A stretch of 64,000 nt of DNA from Promethearchaeota archaeon (GTDB lineage Archaea; Asgardarchaeota; Lokiarchaeia; Sigynarchaeales; SOKP01), in the NCBI GenBank assembly GCA_016839635.1, contig JAEOTV010000073.1, positions 1 through 64,000 of the forward strand, given 5' to 3'. This document shows, in pieces, positions 54,741-63,733 of the stretch. A model generated the notes under the pieces. It searched no databases. It worked only from the letters and a program-made list of their open reading frames with translations, and was not told where the DNA came from. The position numbers were made by a program, and so were the translations under genes. Each line of letters opens with the position of its first letter. Within the stretch, counting starts at the first letter, position 1.

Positions 54741-56030
54741 TCACAATAGTGTCTGAGCAAACAGTTTAATTTTTTCTCTTATTATTTTTTCAGAAGCGAA
54801 TCGAGCATCTCCAACATCCACATCAATTAATAGCATGGGTATTCCCACTTCATCTCTTAGAGCTTCTCTTAAAATTTGGGGAACACTTCCAAACTGTTTA
54901 CATCCAATATGCGATGTAAAAATAAAACAATCAGCAGAATAATCTTTTGCTAATTGAACACACTGATCAATAAAAGAGTAGTAAAATTCTGCAGATTGTT
55001 TAACCATAGGTGCTTCCATTGCCTTTTTTGCCATACCATATAACAAAGAGTCTAAATCTGATTTAGTATTAATTGGTTCAGCGAAATTATAATTAAAAAT
55101 ATCGAACAGAATAGACATTCCTAGATGGCGATCCAGCCATTCCCCAAGTTCTAAATCAAAGAATATAATCATATATGGCCAAATACTCCTAATTTTTTCC
55201 TCTCCACCATGATGTTCATTATTTTTATATCGTTTTTTTGCAATTTCTAGCATTTCATTATAATAATTTACTTTTTCAGCACGTCCCGAAAAATAAATTG
55301 CTGCTGCTGCTGACATTGCGTTAAACATATTTTCTACAGGACACGGTTTTGCTTTTTTCAATTCGAAAATTTCTAATTGCATTTTGGATACTTGATTTTC
55401 TAATTCAATGGCTTTTCGTAATTTTTCATAATCAGGTTCTTGATTGATTATTTTACCTAACTTTTCTATTCCTAATTTAATTTGCTCCCCATGATAATAA
55501 TAACTCTTTTCCTCTTTCAAAAAAGGTAAATCTGGTGCAATCACGGGAATTTTTTTATAATAAGAAAAAAATGGATACGATGCATAAGTATTATCGCATG
55601 GAGCTGTTGGAGTTATAATAGCATCGAATTTGAATAAATCATCCAGTGTCATCCCCATTGTACCTTTCTGAGATGTGCAGGTGTGAAATGGGTGACCCCA
55701 ATTGGTAATTAAATCGTAATATGGTTCAGAACCATGTGGTAATAATGCTGCTAATAAATATGAAACGGCTTCTATACACACAGGTACACAATCAAAACAA
55801 GAAAGAAATTCTATAGGGAAAGAGAAATGATGGCCAATTATGGGTAAACCTTCTCTTGCTTTTTGAATATATTCTTCCATTATTGATTTTAAAAGTTTTA
55901 ATCCAATTCTTAATGATGGCATTCCATTATCAGGGAGTATACCATCTACTAATCCAGAAGTACTAGTGACTGCTTCATATAACATTTTATATGGAACAAT
56001 TCTATTTTCCAATTTTAGATTTTTTATCAT
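54741..56030 (-). CDS. 2-hydroxyacyl-CoA dehydratase family subunit (HgdB/BcrB-like)
   Basis: A 429-residue member of the HgdB/BcrB/BcrC superfamily. IIGHHFSFPIEFLSCFDCVPVCIE (in part), a GHPFHTCTSQKGTMGM segment with a likely cluster cysteine, TPTAPCDNTYASYPFF, and a C-terminal HIGCKQFGSVPQILREAL with LLIDVDVGDAR match the two-domain fold. It is 100 bases downstream of a second family subunit. These heterodimers dehydrate 2-hydroxyacyl-CoA or reduce aromatic CoA esters and need an ASKHA-type activator ATPase, which is absent from the window. Confidence 0.8.
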   Translation of the reverse strand: MIKNLKLENRIVPYKMLYEAVTSTSGLVDGILPDNGMPSLRIGLKLLKSIMEEYIQKAREGLPIIGHHFSFPIEFLSCFDCVPVCIEAVSYLLAALLPHGSEPYYDLITNWGHPFHTCTSQKGTMGMTLDDLFKFDAIITPTAPCDNTYASYPFFSYYKKIPVIAPDLPFLKEEKSYYYHGEQIKLGIEKLGKIINQEPDYEKLRKAIELENQVSKMQLEIFELKKAKPCPVENMFNAMSAAAAIYFSGRAEKVNYYNEMLEIAKKRYKNNEHHGGEEKIRSIWPYMIIFFDLELGEWLDRHLGMSILFDIFNYNFAEPINTKSDLDSLLYGMAKKAMEAPMVKQSAEFYYSFIDQCVQLAKDYSADCFIFTSHIGCKQFGSVPQILREALRDEVGIPMLLIDVDVGDARFASEKIIREKIKLFAQTLL

Positions 56031-56130
56031 GAATTTTACCTAAATATCTCTTTTTTTTTTCCTTAAAATATTAATCCAATTTACCATTTCCACTTTAGTT
56101 ACCATTTTACCATATATTTTATATCATTAG

Positions 56131-57282
56131 TTATATCATTTCTAAGAAAGCTTCTATTCGTGTTTGCATGCGAGTTGTATCTGATTGATAGAATTCTCTA
56201 TCCATATTTAGTACAGGAATTTCTAATTCTTTTAATTCATGCGTAAAGAGCATATTATCACAACCATGTAAATCGCAATTGTTTATTCTTTGTAGAATAA
56301 CTCCTTCTACATTAGCTCTTTTGATCTCATCTTTTAAGAACTCTAAACGCCTTTCATGATCATCCATCATCCGCGGACATGATAATCTATAATATAAGCG
56401 TTTTGTGATACTTTCTAAAGGATCATCATTATTTCCTAGCCCCACATCATCCATAAAATTACGAGTTCCGAAACATAGAATATCTGATGCTATAACACCA
56501 CCAGAATTTTCTATTAACTGGGTAAATTCAATATCATCCACAATACTACCGACTAATATAATTCTCTTTTTATTGGTAGCATCAATATTCTCACGTTCTT
56601 TTAAAATTTTGATTATTCTCTTTAATTCTTCATTAGCAATATCTTTTGGAATTGATGAATTTGCCATATTTATTTGCAAAGCCTCTGTACCTGTAAGTTT
56701 AGGGTTAGTCTGAATTCTTAAATTATGTATCTCTCTTAAGAGTCTTCTATTCTCATTATGAATATCAATTGAATTCTTTAATTTTGTATCTGATATCTCT
56801 TGGATATTAAACTTATGTTCCAATTCTTCTTTAAGTTCTTCAATTTCTTTTTTGTACCATTCAAATCCCTCTTTTGTTATAATGTGAGGTAAAGCTAAAT
56901 AAAATCTTTCTACTTTTTTTTTGAAGTTTTCCCGATTAAATACTTTAAGATCAAATAACTCAAACATCCTCCGACTATGATCACAGCTATTTAAAACTAG
57001 GAATCCATCTAAAAAATCGTATAATCCTTTTAGTGCCATATCTAAAGTTGCTCTAACGAATGAACATGTGAATCTCACCATATAAATATCGCCAAATTCG
57101 GTATCTTTGTTTCCAGTTGCTCTTATTCGAAATGGTAATAAATCGGCTGCATATAATAATTCTTCTGGAATATAAGTACAATAATAACCTACAACTTTAT
57201 TACCAATTTTTTGCCAATTCTCAACATAAGAATTCAATATAGAATTAGACACTGATAAAAAGGGATCATCAAGCAAATTCAT
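56131..57282 (-). CDS. 2-hydroxyacyl-CoA dehydratase family subunit (HgdA/BcrC-like)
   Basis: A 383-residue partner subunit. GYYCTYIPEELLYAADLLPFRIR (in part) is the family hallmark at the N-terminus. FTCSFVRATLDMAL and LNSCDHSRRMFELF hold cluster-binding cysteines, and RINNCDLHGCDNMLF with LNMDREFYQSD lies at the C-terminus. An ATG at 57297 is possible, but the ATG at 57282 has GAGG at proper spacing and fits better. The upstream SCP2-like gene ends in the same few bases, which shows coupling. Confidence 0.82.
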   Translation of the reverse strand: MNLLDDPFLSVSNSILNSYVENWQKIGNKVVGYYCTYIPEELLYAADLLPFRIRATGNKDTEFGDIYMVRFTCSFVRATLDMALKGLYDFLDGFLVLNSCDHSRRMFELFDLKVFNRENFKKKVERFYLALPHIITKEGFEWYKKEIEELKEELEHKFNIQEISDTKLKNSIDIHNENRRLLREIHNLRIQTNPKLTGTEALQINMANSSIPKDIANEELKRIIKILKERENIDATNKKRIILVGSIVDDIEFTQLIENSGGVIASDILCFGTRNFMDDVGLGNNDDPLESITKRLYYRLSCPRMMDDHERRLEFLKDEIKRANVEGVILQRINNCDLHGCDNMLFTHELKELEIPVLNMDREFYQSDTTRMQTRIEAFLEMI

Positions 57283-57293
57283 ATTTTTTCGCC

Positions 57294-57782
57294 TCATTTC
57301 CTTTCTTTATACATATAATGTTTGCCAATCATCAAACATCGTGCAAATTTTATAGCGGCGATATAAGATCCTTTAATAATTGCCTTTCTTGGGACAATAT
57401 ATTTCAAGAGTTTTATCACTCCAAAAATATTATGTTTTGAGCGAATAATATCACTAATTACCTTAAGAATCTTCTCTTTCTTAACATTTATAATAATTGT
57501 TGCGATAGGAGTCATGGCTTTCTCAGCACGACAATTGAAATTTCCCTTATCAGAAGTTAAAACAAATGTTAAATATCCACCTAGGTCTTTTAAATATAAT
57601 TCAATTTCTTTACCCTCATATTTTCCTATCCTACTAAAAGGCTCATCTTGACCATATAAATCAACCAGCATTTTAGCTAGTCTAGCAATATTGAGAATTT
57701 TTGTTTCTCTTATTAAGTTCTCTGCTTTAAGGTCTCTATTCAAATTATGAAATTTTTCTATATGTGTGATATTATCCACCAT
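57294..57782 (-). CDS. Small SCP2-like (sterol-carrier-type) protein
   Basis: A 162-residue protein. IELYLKDLGGYLTFVLTSDKG, then AEKAMTPIATIIINVKKEKIL and KAIIKGSYIAAIKFARCLMIG (each in part) recall the strand-helix pattern of SCP2 domains, which bind acyl-CoAs or lipids in a hydrophobic tunnel. The match is by pattern and is tentative. It is the first gene of the dehydratase unit, which would fit a substrate-handling role. The ATG start is clear. About 180 bases of featureless AT-rich sequence lie upstream. Confidence 0.45.
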   Translation of the reverse strand: MVDNITHIEKFHNLNRDLKAENLIRETKILNIARLAKMLVDLYGQDEPFSRIGKYEGKEIELYLKDLGGYLTFVLTSDKGNFNCRAEKAMTPIATIIINVKKEKILKVISDIIRSKHNIFGVIKLLKYIVPRKAIIKGSYIAAIKFARCLMIGKHYMYKERK

Positions 57783-57964
57783 TCATTTGAAATTTTGAGA
57801 GAATTTATAGATTGACCTACTATTAACGTAATGAATATAATTAATTGATTTTTCAATTATTTAAACATTTATCGAATAATAGAAAGGAATGTCAAGAAAG
57901 GAATTTTAATTTACTGTTTTCTTAAATTTTAAGTAAAGCTAAAAAAAAATTTTAGAAATAAAAT

Positions 57965-59587
57965 TTATGTACTCCTAGATTTTAAATAAAGCCTTCTATA
58001 TCTACGGATAAGAAAAACAGTACCTGTCACCACAAGCAGAGAAATTGGAATCACTATAGCTAATGTTAAACCCAGATTGAAGATTTGAGATGAGTCTAAG
58101 GAAGATAAATAAGATTTTATGTCTATTTTTAGAATAAATCCATCTATATTTCCACTATAATTATCCTGAAAGGCGTTATCGCTGATAAACAATGATTCTG
58201 AATCAGTTAACCCTACGATGTATAAGGAATTATTAAAATTATTCATAGAATATGGGCATTCTCCTCCAGTTCCTCCGAAATAAGTGCAAAATTCCACTTG
58301 ATTTCTGGGAGAAAATTGCATTATAACTAAATCTGATCCACCTGCTACAGCTTCTTGAAGTGCTTTTTTTGTAGGAAACCCATTTCCGATTCCACATGCA
58401 TATAAAGAATTCGAAGAGTTAACAGCTACTTGATGCAATGTGTCCCAACCATTTCCTCCGAGAAAAGTAGAATATTCGAGGGTTTGACCATCAGGACTTA
58501 TAATTGAAATAATTGCATCTACTTCACCAGCATAATTATTTTGTAAACCTTTTACCGTGGGATAATCATCAGATGCAGTTCTTCCGGAAATAATAATATT
58601 TCCCGAGGTATTGACTGTCAATCCAAAGGGATCCTCAAGTGAACTTCCCCCGAGATATGTTGAAAATATAATTTGGCCTGTAGAATTAAGCTTTGTGACA
58701 TAGATGTCTCTCTGATCACCCAAAATTTCATCCTGTAAGGCATTTTTTAAAGGAAAATCATCACTCAATGTAATTCCTGTTACGATGATGTTACTTTCGT
58801 AATCTAACGCAATTTTATAACCAATATCTCCTTTGCTGCCACCCAAAAATGTACTAAAAAGGATATTAGAACAGTTATGTGACAATTTTAGAACAATAGT
58901 ATCAAAAACACCCCCGAATATATGCTGAGGAGCATTTGAAGTGGTAGTGAAATTCGATGATCCAGTTGCACCTACTATCAAAATATTACCGAATTTGTCT
59001 TCAATGAGATCTACTAAATTTTCAGCACCATCTTCCCCTATGTATGTTGAATAAACTAAGGATCCATTTGACAAGAATTTTGTTATGAATCCATCAGTTG
59101 CACCACTGAACTCTTTTTTTAAGGCATTGTCAGTTGTGGGAAAATTTCCAGATGTTGTTTTACCGATAACTAAGATGTTATCCTCACTATCAACTATCAC
59201 ATTATTACAGCAATCTAAATCATTTCCACCCAAGTAAGTTCCCCAAATTAGGTCTCCAGAAGGAGAAAGTTTTGCTACAAATCCATCTCCTCCGTTCTCA
59301 TGAATATTATCACTTGAGCCCCCACCATATTCTACTTGGAACCCATTAAGAACGACAAGGTCTGTTGAAAAGGTACCACCCACTACAATCACATTACCCG
59401 CTGAATCAATACCCATTTCTGTAATAATATCTTTTTCTGATCCTCCGAAATATGAACAATAAATATATGGTTTAGCGTTCTCTTTTACTAAACTTACTGA
59501 ATTAAGCAATCCGGTTAGAAACAATAGGTTAAAAATTAAAGTTGAAAGAATATAATATTTTCCAACTCTTTCTTTTAAAGTTTTCAT
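57965..59587 (-). CDS. Secreted seven-unit SBBP beta-propeller with C-terminal anchor
   Basis: A 540-residue protein with a signal peptide (about 10-32), seven SBBP units, a C-terminal membrane helix (about 508-530) and a basic RRYRR tail. Each unit has a Y/F-S-T-Y/F-L-G-G-type start followed by D-x-x-G-N-I-I-V-x-G and D-x-F-V/I-x-K-L/I. Recognisable starts are YCSYFGG, WGTYLGG, YSTYIGE, FSTFLGG, FSTYLGG, YSTFLGG and FCTYFGG. It forms a propeller outside the cell. The architecture mirrors the LVIVD protein, and it has promoter element copy D. The ATG at 59587 is preferred to one three codons earlier. Confidence 0.85.
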   Translation of the reverse strand: MKTLKERVGKYYILSTLIFNLLFLTGLLNSVSLVKENAKPYIYCSYFGGSEKDIITEMGIDSAGNVIVVGGTFSTDLVVLNGFQVEYGGGSSDNIHENGGDGFVAKLSPSGDLIWGTYLGGNDLDCCNNVIVDSEDNILVIGKTTSGNFPTTDNALKKEFSGATDGFITKFLSNGSLVYSTYIGEDGAENLVDLIEDKFGNILIVGATGSSNFTTTSNAPQHIFGGVFDTIVLKLSHNCSNILFSTFLGGSKGDIGYKIALDYESNIIVTGITLSDDFPLKNALQDEILGDQRDIYVTKLNSTGQIIFSTYLGGSSLEDPFGLTVNTSGNIIISGRTASDDYPTVKGLQNNYAGEVDAIISIISPDGQTLEYSTFLGGNGWDTLHQVAVNSSNSLYACGIGNGFPTKKALQEAVAGGSDLVIMQFSPRNQVEFCTYFGGTGGECPYSMNNFNNSLYIVGLTDSESLFISDNAFQDNYSGNIDGFILKIDIKSYLSSLDSSQIFNLGLTLAIVIPISLLVVTGTVFLIRRYRRLYLKSRST

Positions 59588-59644
59588 TAGAATCAATTGA
59601 AATTTTTCATTTTATACAAAATTATATCAAACCTATTAAGACAA

Positions 59645-59680
59645 TAAATAAAGGTTTAAGGTGCACTTATAGAACAATTT
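59645..59680 (-). promoter_or_regulatory. Conserved promoter/operator element, copy D
   Basis: Element proper at 59650-59680, about 63 bases before the SBBP gene. Plus-strand core TTTAAGGTGCACTTAT then AGAACAATTT. Toward the gene it runs into CCTTTATTTATTG, a TATA-like stretch. It matches copies at 47275, 49549, 50240 and 59908, about 9-12 kb away from the first three. Confidence 0.7.
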
Positions 59681-59701
59681 GAAGATTAAAGTTAGGTTTG
59701 G

Positions 59702-59823
59702 TTAATTATTGCTTAATCTTTTCTCCCAAAATATATATCCTACTATTTCTAAACCAACCACCTAAAAATAGTCCAATAACTCCGAAAAATGGAAAAAACA
59801 TATTCATTTCTTGATTTCAACAT
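59702..59823 (-). pseudogene. Deleted remnant of the four-helix membrane family
   Basis: The 3' part, FGVIGLFLG then (after a one-base shift) GLEIVGYIF and a short basic tail to a TAA at 59702-59704, matches helix 4 of family member 1 (GIIGLFLGAGLEIVGYIF). The 5' part, ATG at 59821-59823 followed by a sequence close to the start of member 1 (TTGAAATCAAGAAAT), joins it directly, so helices 1-3 are deleted. A frameshift lies inside the joined piece. It has promoter element copy E about 85 bases upstream. It is a dead fourth copy of the family. Confidence 0.7.
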
Positions 59824-59902
59824 TAATATGATTCCCATCTTATAATATCAAATTCAAAAAAATGAATATGGAAATGGAATAAAAAAGAAATACACAAATC
59901 TA

Positions 59903-59940
59903 GATATAAAACTTTAAGGTACACTTTTAGAACATTTTTT
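59903..59940 (-). promoter_or_regulatory. Conserved promoter/operator element, copy E
   Basis: Element proper at 59908-59940, upstream of the deleted membrane-gene remnant. Plus-strand core CTTTAAGGTACACTTTT then AGAACATTTTTT. It is followed toward the remnant by GTTTTATATCTAG, a TATA-like box. It differs from the consensus by one base in the palindrome (GTACAC). Confidence 0.6.
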
Positions 59941-59960
59941 AAAGAGCATGAGCTGACAAT

Positions 59961-60323
59961 TCACTCAAAGGGTTCAAAACGTCTACAAATAGATTCTTTT
60001 TTCAAATATTTATTCTTAATTTGACAATGAAAAATCTCCTCATTATAGTAGACACAATTGCAGCAGGAAAAAAGATGATTTTTTAGCTTTTTAGTTATAT
60101 CCTTCAATTTTTCGGGATAATTTCCTTTACTTAGCATGGATTTAAGTTTATCTTGTGATGTTGCCGTTAATTTACAGAAGATGATCTTAGGAGAAGGAGG
60201 ATTCCATATTTCGATCAAGGACGTAATATTTTCATTTTTAGAAATAGTATCTTGAGTGTTATATCCACACTTACAAGATTTTTTCCTTAACATATTTCCA
60301 CATTCAGGGCAGAATTCAACCAA
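59961..60323 (-). CDS. Small zinc-ribbon protein with second cysteine cluster
   Basis: A 120-residue protein. An N-terminal ribbon has CPECGN and CKCGY (residues 5-20). A C-terminal cluster has CCNCVYYN, CQIKN and CRRF. Zinc binding at both ends is likely, and the function is unknown. The start is a TTG. It is a single gene and not obviously part of the propeller regulon. Confidence 0.5.
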   Translation of the reverse strand: MVEFCPECGNMLRKKSCKCGYNTQDTISKNENITSLIEIWNPPSPKIIFCKLTATSQDKLKSMLSKGNYPEKLKDITKKLKNHLFSCCNCVYYNEEIFHCQIKNKYLKKESICRRFEPFE

Positions 60324-60404
60324 TATTCGTTCTTCACCTTTAGATGTGTATATAGGATATATTTAATTCACAGTTTTAGTTTGATAAGGAAGGAGTAAAA
60401 TTAA

Positions 60405-61382
60405 TTAGTTCTTCTTTTTAATTTCAAAATTCACATCTTCGAATTTATTATGAATCGTTCTGTAAATTTTAAATTTGCCATCATCAACTGCATGGTCTAC
60501 AATTTCATTAATCTCGGTTTCATTAATGAAGCTCTCTGATACTAATTTTTCAATCTTTGAATAAATTAATTCCTTAATCTTATAGGTAAACCTGTTTTTC
60601 TTCTTTTCATTTATCGCTTCTGAAAGTTCTAAATGTTCCTTATGATCCCATAAATTTTGAATAAGTTCTTCTACACCTTCCCCTGATATTGCATCAGTCA
60701 TAGAAACTGGAGGCCTCCATCCACTTTGAAATACAGTATCATCAAGCATCATTTCGATTTGGACAGCAATATCTTCTCCACCTAAATCTTTTTTATTTAT
60801 ATTGTACATATCACCAATCTCAATGATCCCAGCTTTCTGCATTTGAATAGCATCACCATACCCAGGCACTAGAACTACTACAACAGAATAAGCAAGATTG
60901 TAAATATCAAATTCAGCTTGTCCCACACCAACAGTCTCAATAATTATTACATCCATTCCATACGCTTCATATAATAAACTAATATCAAAAACTGCTCTTG
61001 AAATTCCTCCCTTATAGCCTCTCGATGCTAGACTGCGTAAAAATATATTTGGATGTAATGATATATCAGTCATACGAACTCTATCTCCTAAAAACGCTCC
61101 TCCACTAAAAGGAGATGTAGGGTCAACGCAAATAATGCCAACAGATTTTCCAGCTTCTAAAAGACGTTTTGAAACTTCACCAGTTAATGTACTCTTTCCA
61201 ACACCAGGGGATCCAGTAATACCTATTATGTAGGAATCATGACTTTGCCCTTCAAAATGCTTAAATATTTCATGTGCTCTTTCTGGCTCGTTTTCAATAA
61301 TCGTTATTAATTTTGCTAAAGCAACTTTGTCTTTTTGCTTAAATCTATTAATTAATGTATCAATATCATATTCAGCATTCAA
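60405..61382 (-). CDS. meaB: MeaB/ArgK-type GTPase, methylmalonyl-CoA mutase chaperone
   Basis: A 325-residue G3E-family GTPase. Walker A is GSPGVGKS at 57-64, VDPTSPFSGGAFLGDRVRM near 88-106 is the family hallmark, and IIETVGVGQAEFD near 150-162 is the switch region. MeaB loads and protects adenosylcobalamin-dependent methylmalonyl-CoA mutase. It is downstream of both mutase subunit genes on the same strand. The start is a TTG. The length fits the family. Confidence 0.92.
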   Translation of the reverse strand: MNAEYDIDTLINRFKQKDKVALAKLITIIENEPERAHEIFKHFEGQSHDSYIIGITGSPGVGKSTLTGEVSKRLLEAGKSVGIICVDPTSPFSGGAFLGDRVRMTDISLHPNIFLRSLASRGYKGGISRAVFDISLLYEAYGMDVIIIETVGVGQAEFDIYNLAYSVVVVLVPGYGDAIQMQKAGIIEIGDMYNINKKDLGGEDIAVQIEMMLDDTVFQSGWRPPVSMTDAISGEGVEELIQNLWDHKEHLELSEAINEKKKNRFTYKIKELIYSKIEKLVSESFINETEINEIVDHAVDDGKFKIYRTIHNKFEDVNFEIKKKN

Positions 61383-61453
61383 TTAAATACATTCCTCAAT
61401 GAAAAATAGATGAAAAATTATAATTTGATAAAAAAAAATATTACATGTCTTTT

Positions 61454-61852
61454 TTATTTTTTGACATGTGTTTTAATAAAATCGACAATATCTGAAGTCA
61501 TTGAGCCCGGACCATAGATATTAGCAACACCCATCTCTTTTAATTTCGCAAAATCTTGAGCAGGTACTACTCCACCAACCAATATCATAATATTGTCCAG
61601 CACTCCACGTTCTTTTAAAAGATCAATAACTTGCTGTGTATATGCAAAATGAGCTCCAGAATGAATACTTAATCCTATAACATCAACATCTTCTTGGATA
61701 GCAGACTCAACAATTTGCTGTGTATTTTGAAATCCTCCAAAAATAAGTTCCATACCAGCATCTCTTATGGCTCTTGATACCACAATGCCACCACGCCAAT
61801 GCCCATCTATACCTGGTTTTGACATCAAAACTCTTATTTTCTTCTCACTCAT
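61454..61852 (-). CDS. Methylmalonyl-CoA mutase, B12-binding small subunit
   Basis: A 132-residue corrinoid-binding protein. KPGIDGHWRGG contains D16-x-H18-x2-G21, with the histidine that coordinates cobalt. GLSIHSGAHF (about 60-69) and ILVGGVVPAQD (about 90-100) are the other cofactor loops. As in many archaea, the B12 domain is a separate protein from the catalytic large subunit. It lies 16 bases after that gene and upstream of meaB, forming one operon for the interconversion of methylmalonyl-CoA and succinyl-CoA. Confidence 0.93.
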   Translation of the reverse strand: MSEKKIRVLMSKPGIDGHWRGGIVVSRAIRDAGMELIFGGFQNTQQIVESAIQEDVDVIGLSIHSGAHFAYTQQVIDLLKERGVLDNIMILVGGVVPAQDFAKLKEMGVANIYGPGSMTSDIVDFIKTHVKK

Positions 61853-61868
61853 GATTTACACCTCAAAA

Positions 61869-63542
61869 TTAAATTGCTAAGGGAGGATCCCAAGTTCCCC
61901 ATATTTCTCTGTATATATTACATACTTCTCCACAAGTTGCCCCTTCTTTAGTTGCTTCCATAACGATTGGCATTACATTTTCTTCTTTTTCACAAACGTT
62001 TCTTAGTTTATCAAAAATTTTCTCTAATTTTGCGTTATCCCTGCGGGCTTTCAATTTTTCAATCCGACTTACTTCAATATCTATTGCTTCTATATTAGTT
62101 CTAAAAACATCTGTAACTGTATCGTATGGTACAGCATATTTATTTACACCCAGCATTATCTCATCACCACTCTCAATTTTCATTCTTCGCTTATGAAATG
62201 CATCCCTCATTTCTTTGTATAAGAATCCGGTGGAAAGTGCTTTATCAATAGTACCTACTTTTTGAATTTTATCGATATATTTCCAAACTCTGTCTTCAAC
62301 TTCATCAGTAAGCCATTCAATAAAGTATGAACCAGCGAGAGGATCTATTGTATTATGAATTCTAGTCTCATCGGAAATTACTTGTTGAGTTCTTAAGGCA
62401 ACTAAGGCAGCTTCTTCAGAGGGTAAGCAAATTGCTTCATCGTAAGAATTTGTGTGCAATGATTGACATCCGCCTAAGTTTGCTTCTAGTGCTTGGATTG
62501 CTGTTCTTACAATATTTATTTTAGGCGATTGCGCTGTTAAAGAAGATCCCGCAGTTTGAACATGGAATCGAAATCCTAAGTTCTTAGGATCTTTGACTTC
62601 ATACTTGTCTTTCATTAATTTATACCATATTCTTCTTGCTGCTCTAAATTTGGCAATTTCTTCAAAAAAGTCTTTATGCGCAGCTAAATGGAATGCCAAA
62701 CGTCCCACAAAATCATCAGCCTTCCATCCCCTCTCAATTAAGTTATCAATATGAGAACAAGCGCTTGCAAATACAAAACCTAATTCTTGTACTGCGTCAA
62801 TTCCTCCTTCTCGGTAATTATATCCAGTGAAGTTTATTGGGTGCCATTGGGGGACATTTTTTTGTGCGACTGTCCATTCTATGAAATCACATGCCAATCG
62901 AAGTATATGATTAGGGGGACTATTTTTATAAGGAATGTAACCAACTGTCATTGTTAATATATCATTTTGTGTTGTTCCCATCAATTGTTTGAGATCATAC
63001 CCTCGAATTTTTGCCATATTAAAATACATTGAACATACAGGTGCACATGTAAAAGGTTCTACCACTAATGCTACGCTAATTTTGTCTATTGGAATATCTT
63101 CAGTAAGCGCAAAAAGGCTGTCTATACAATAAAGCGGTACACCTGAAGTTCCCACTTCTGGGGCTCCATCCTCATTTGTAGGATCAATACCATTAAAAGT
63201 CAGAGCATCTACCGCAGCACTAAAACCAGTTTCTCCATTCTCATAAAGGAATTTCCATCTTTTATTTGTTTCTTCAGGAGTTCCATGACCTGAAAATAAT
63301 CTCATTGTCCAGAGTCTCCCACGATACATTGTTGGATATACTCCTCTAGTATAAGGAGCTTGCCCCGGAAAACCAACTTTTTCGAAGTAATCTCCTTTTA
63401 CATCTAAAGGTGTATATAATTGCTTTATTGGTATGTCAGAATCAGTAACAAATTTTACATCACGTTCTTTTGTATCTTTTAATTTATTGTCCCATGAATC
63501 CTTTTCTTGTTGAATTTTATATAAATAATTTTTATCAAACAT
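61869..63542 (-). CDS. Methylmalonyl-CoA mutase, catalytic large subunit
   Basis: A 557-residue TIM-barrel subunit. YTRGVYPTMYRGRLWTMRLF near 63-82 and GTPEETNKRWKFLYENG near 87 are the substrate and start-of-barrel blocks. Further blocks are TGYNYREGG near 230 and AGSSLTAQSPKINIVRTAIQAL (about 335-356, in part). It has no B12 domain, which is supplied by the next gene. It rearranges methylmalonyl-CoA and succinyl-CoA, linking odd-chain or branched acyl-CoA metabolism to central pathways. The ATG start is clear. It is the first gene of the operon. Confidence 0.95.
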   Translation of the reverse strand: MFDKNYLYKIQQEKDSWDNKLKDTKERDVKFVTDSDIPIKQLYTPLDVKGDYFEKVGFPGQAPYTRGVYPTMYRGRLWTMRLFSGHGTPEETNKRWKFLYENGETGFSAAVDALTFNGIDPTNEDGAPEVGTSGVPLYCIDSLFALTEDIPIDKISVALVVEPFTCAPVCSMYFNMAKIRGYDLKQLMGTTQNDILTMTVGYIPYKNSPPNHILRLACDFIEWTVAQKNVPQWHPINFTGYNYREGGIDAVQELGFVFASACSHIDNLIERGWKADDFVGRLAFHLAAHKDFFEEIAKFRAARRIWYKLMKDKYEVKDPKNLGFRFHVQTAGSSLTAQSPKINIVRTAIQALEANLGGCQSLHTNSYDEAICLPSEEAALVALRTQQVISDETRIHNTIDPLAGSYFIEWLTDEVEDRVWKYIDKIQKVGTIDKALSTGFLYKEMRDAFHKRRMKIESGDEIMLGVNKYAVPYDTVTDVFRTNIEAIDIEVSRIEKLKARRDNAKLEKIFDKLRNVCEKEENVMPIVMEATKEGATCGEVCNIYREIWGTWDPPLAI

Positions 63543-63733
63543 AGTTTAAATCTCGATTTTTTAACTATTTAAGTTATGTTTTCATTTAATTTAAAGTAAA
63601 TTTTTGAAGCTAAAAAGTTTTAATAATTAAAAGACTTTCAATTGAGATTTCAATTATCAATTTGATAAAATAAATAATTGTATTTAAAAGGAAAATGAGA
63701 ATATTTTAAAAAAAAAAAGAAAAATCCAGATCT

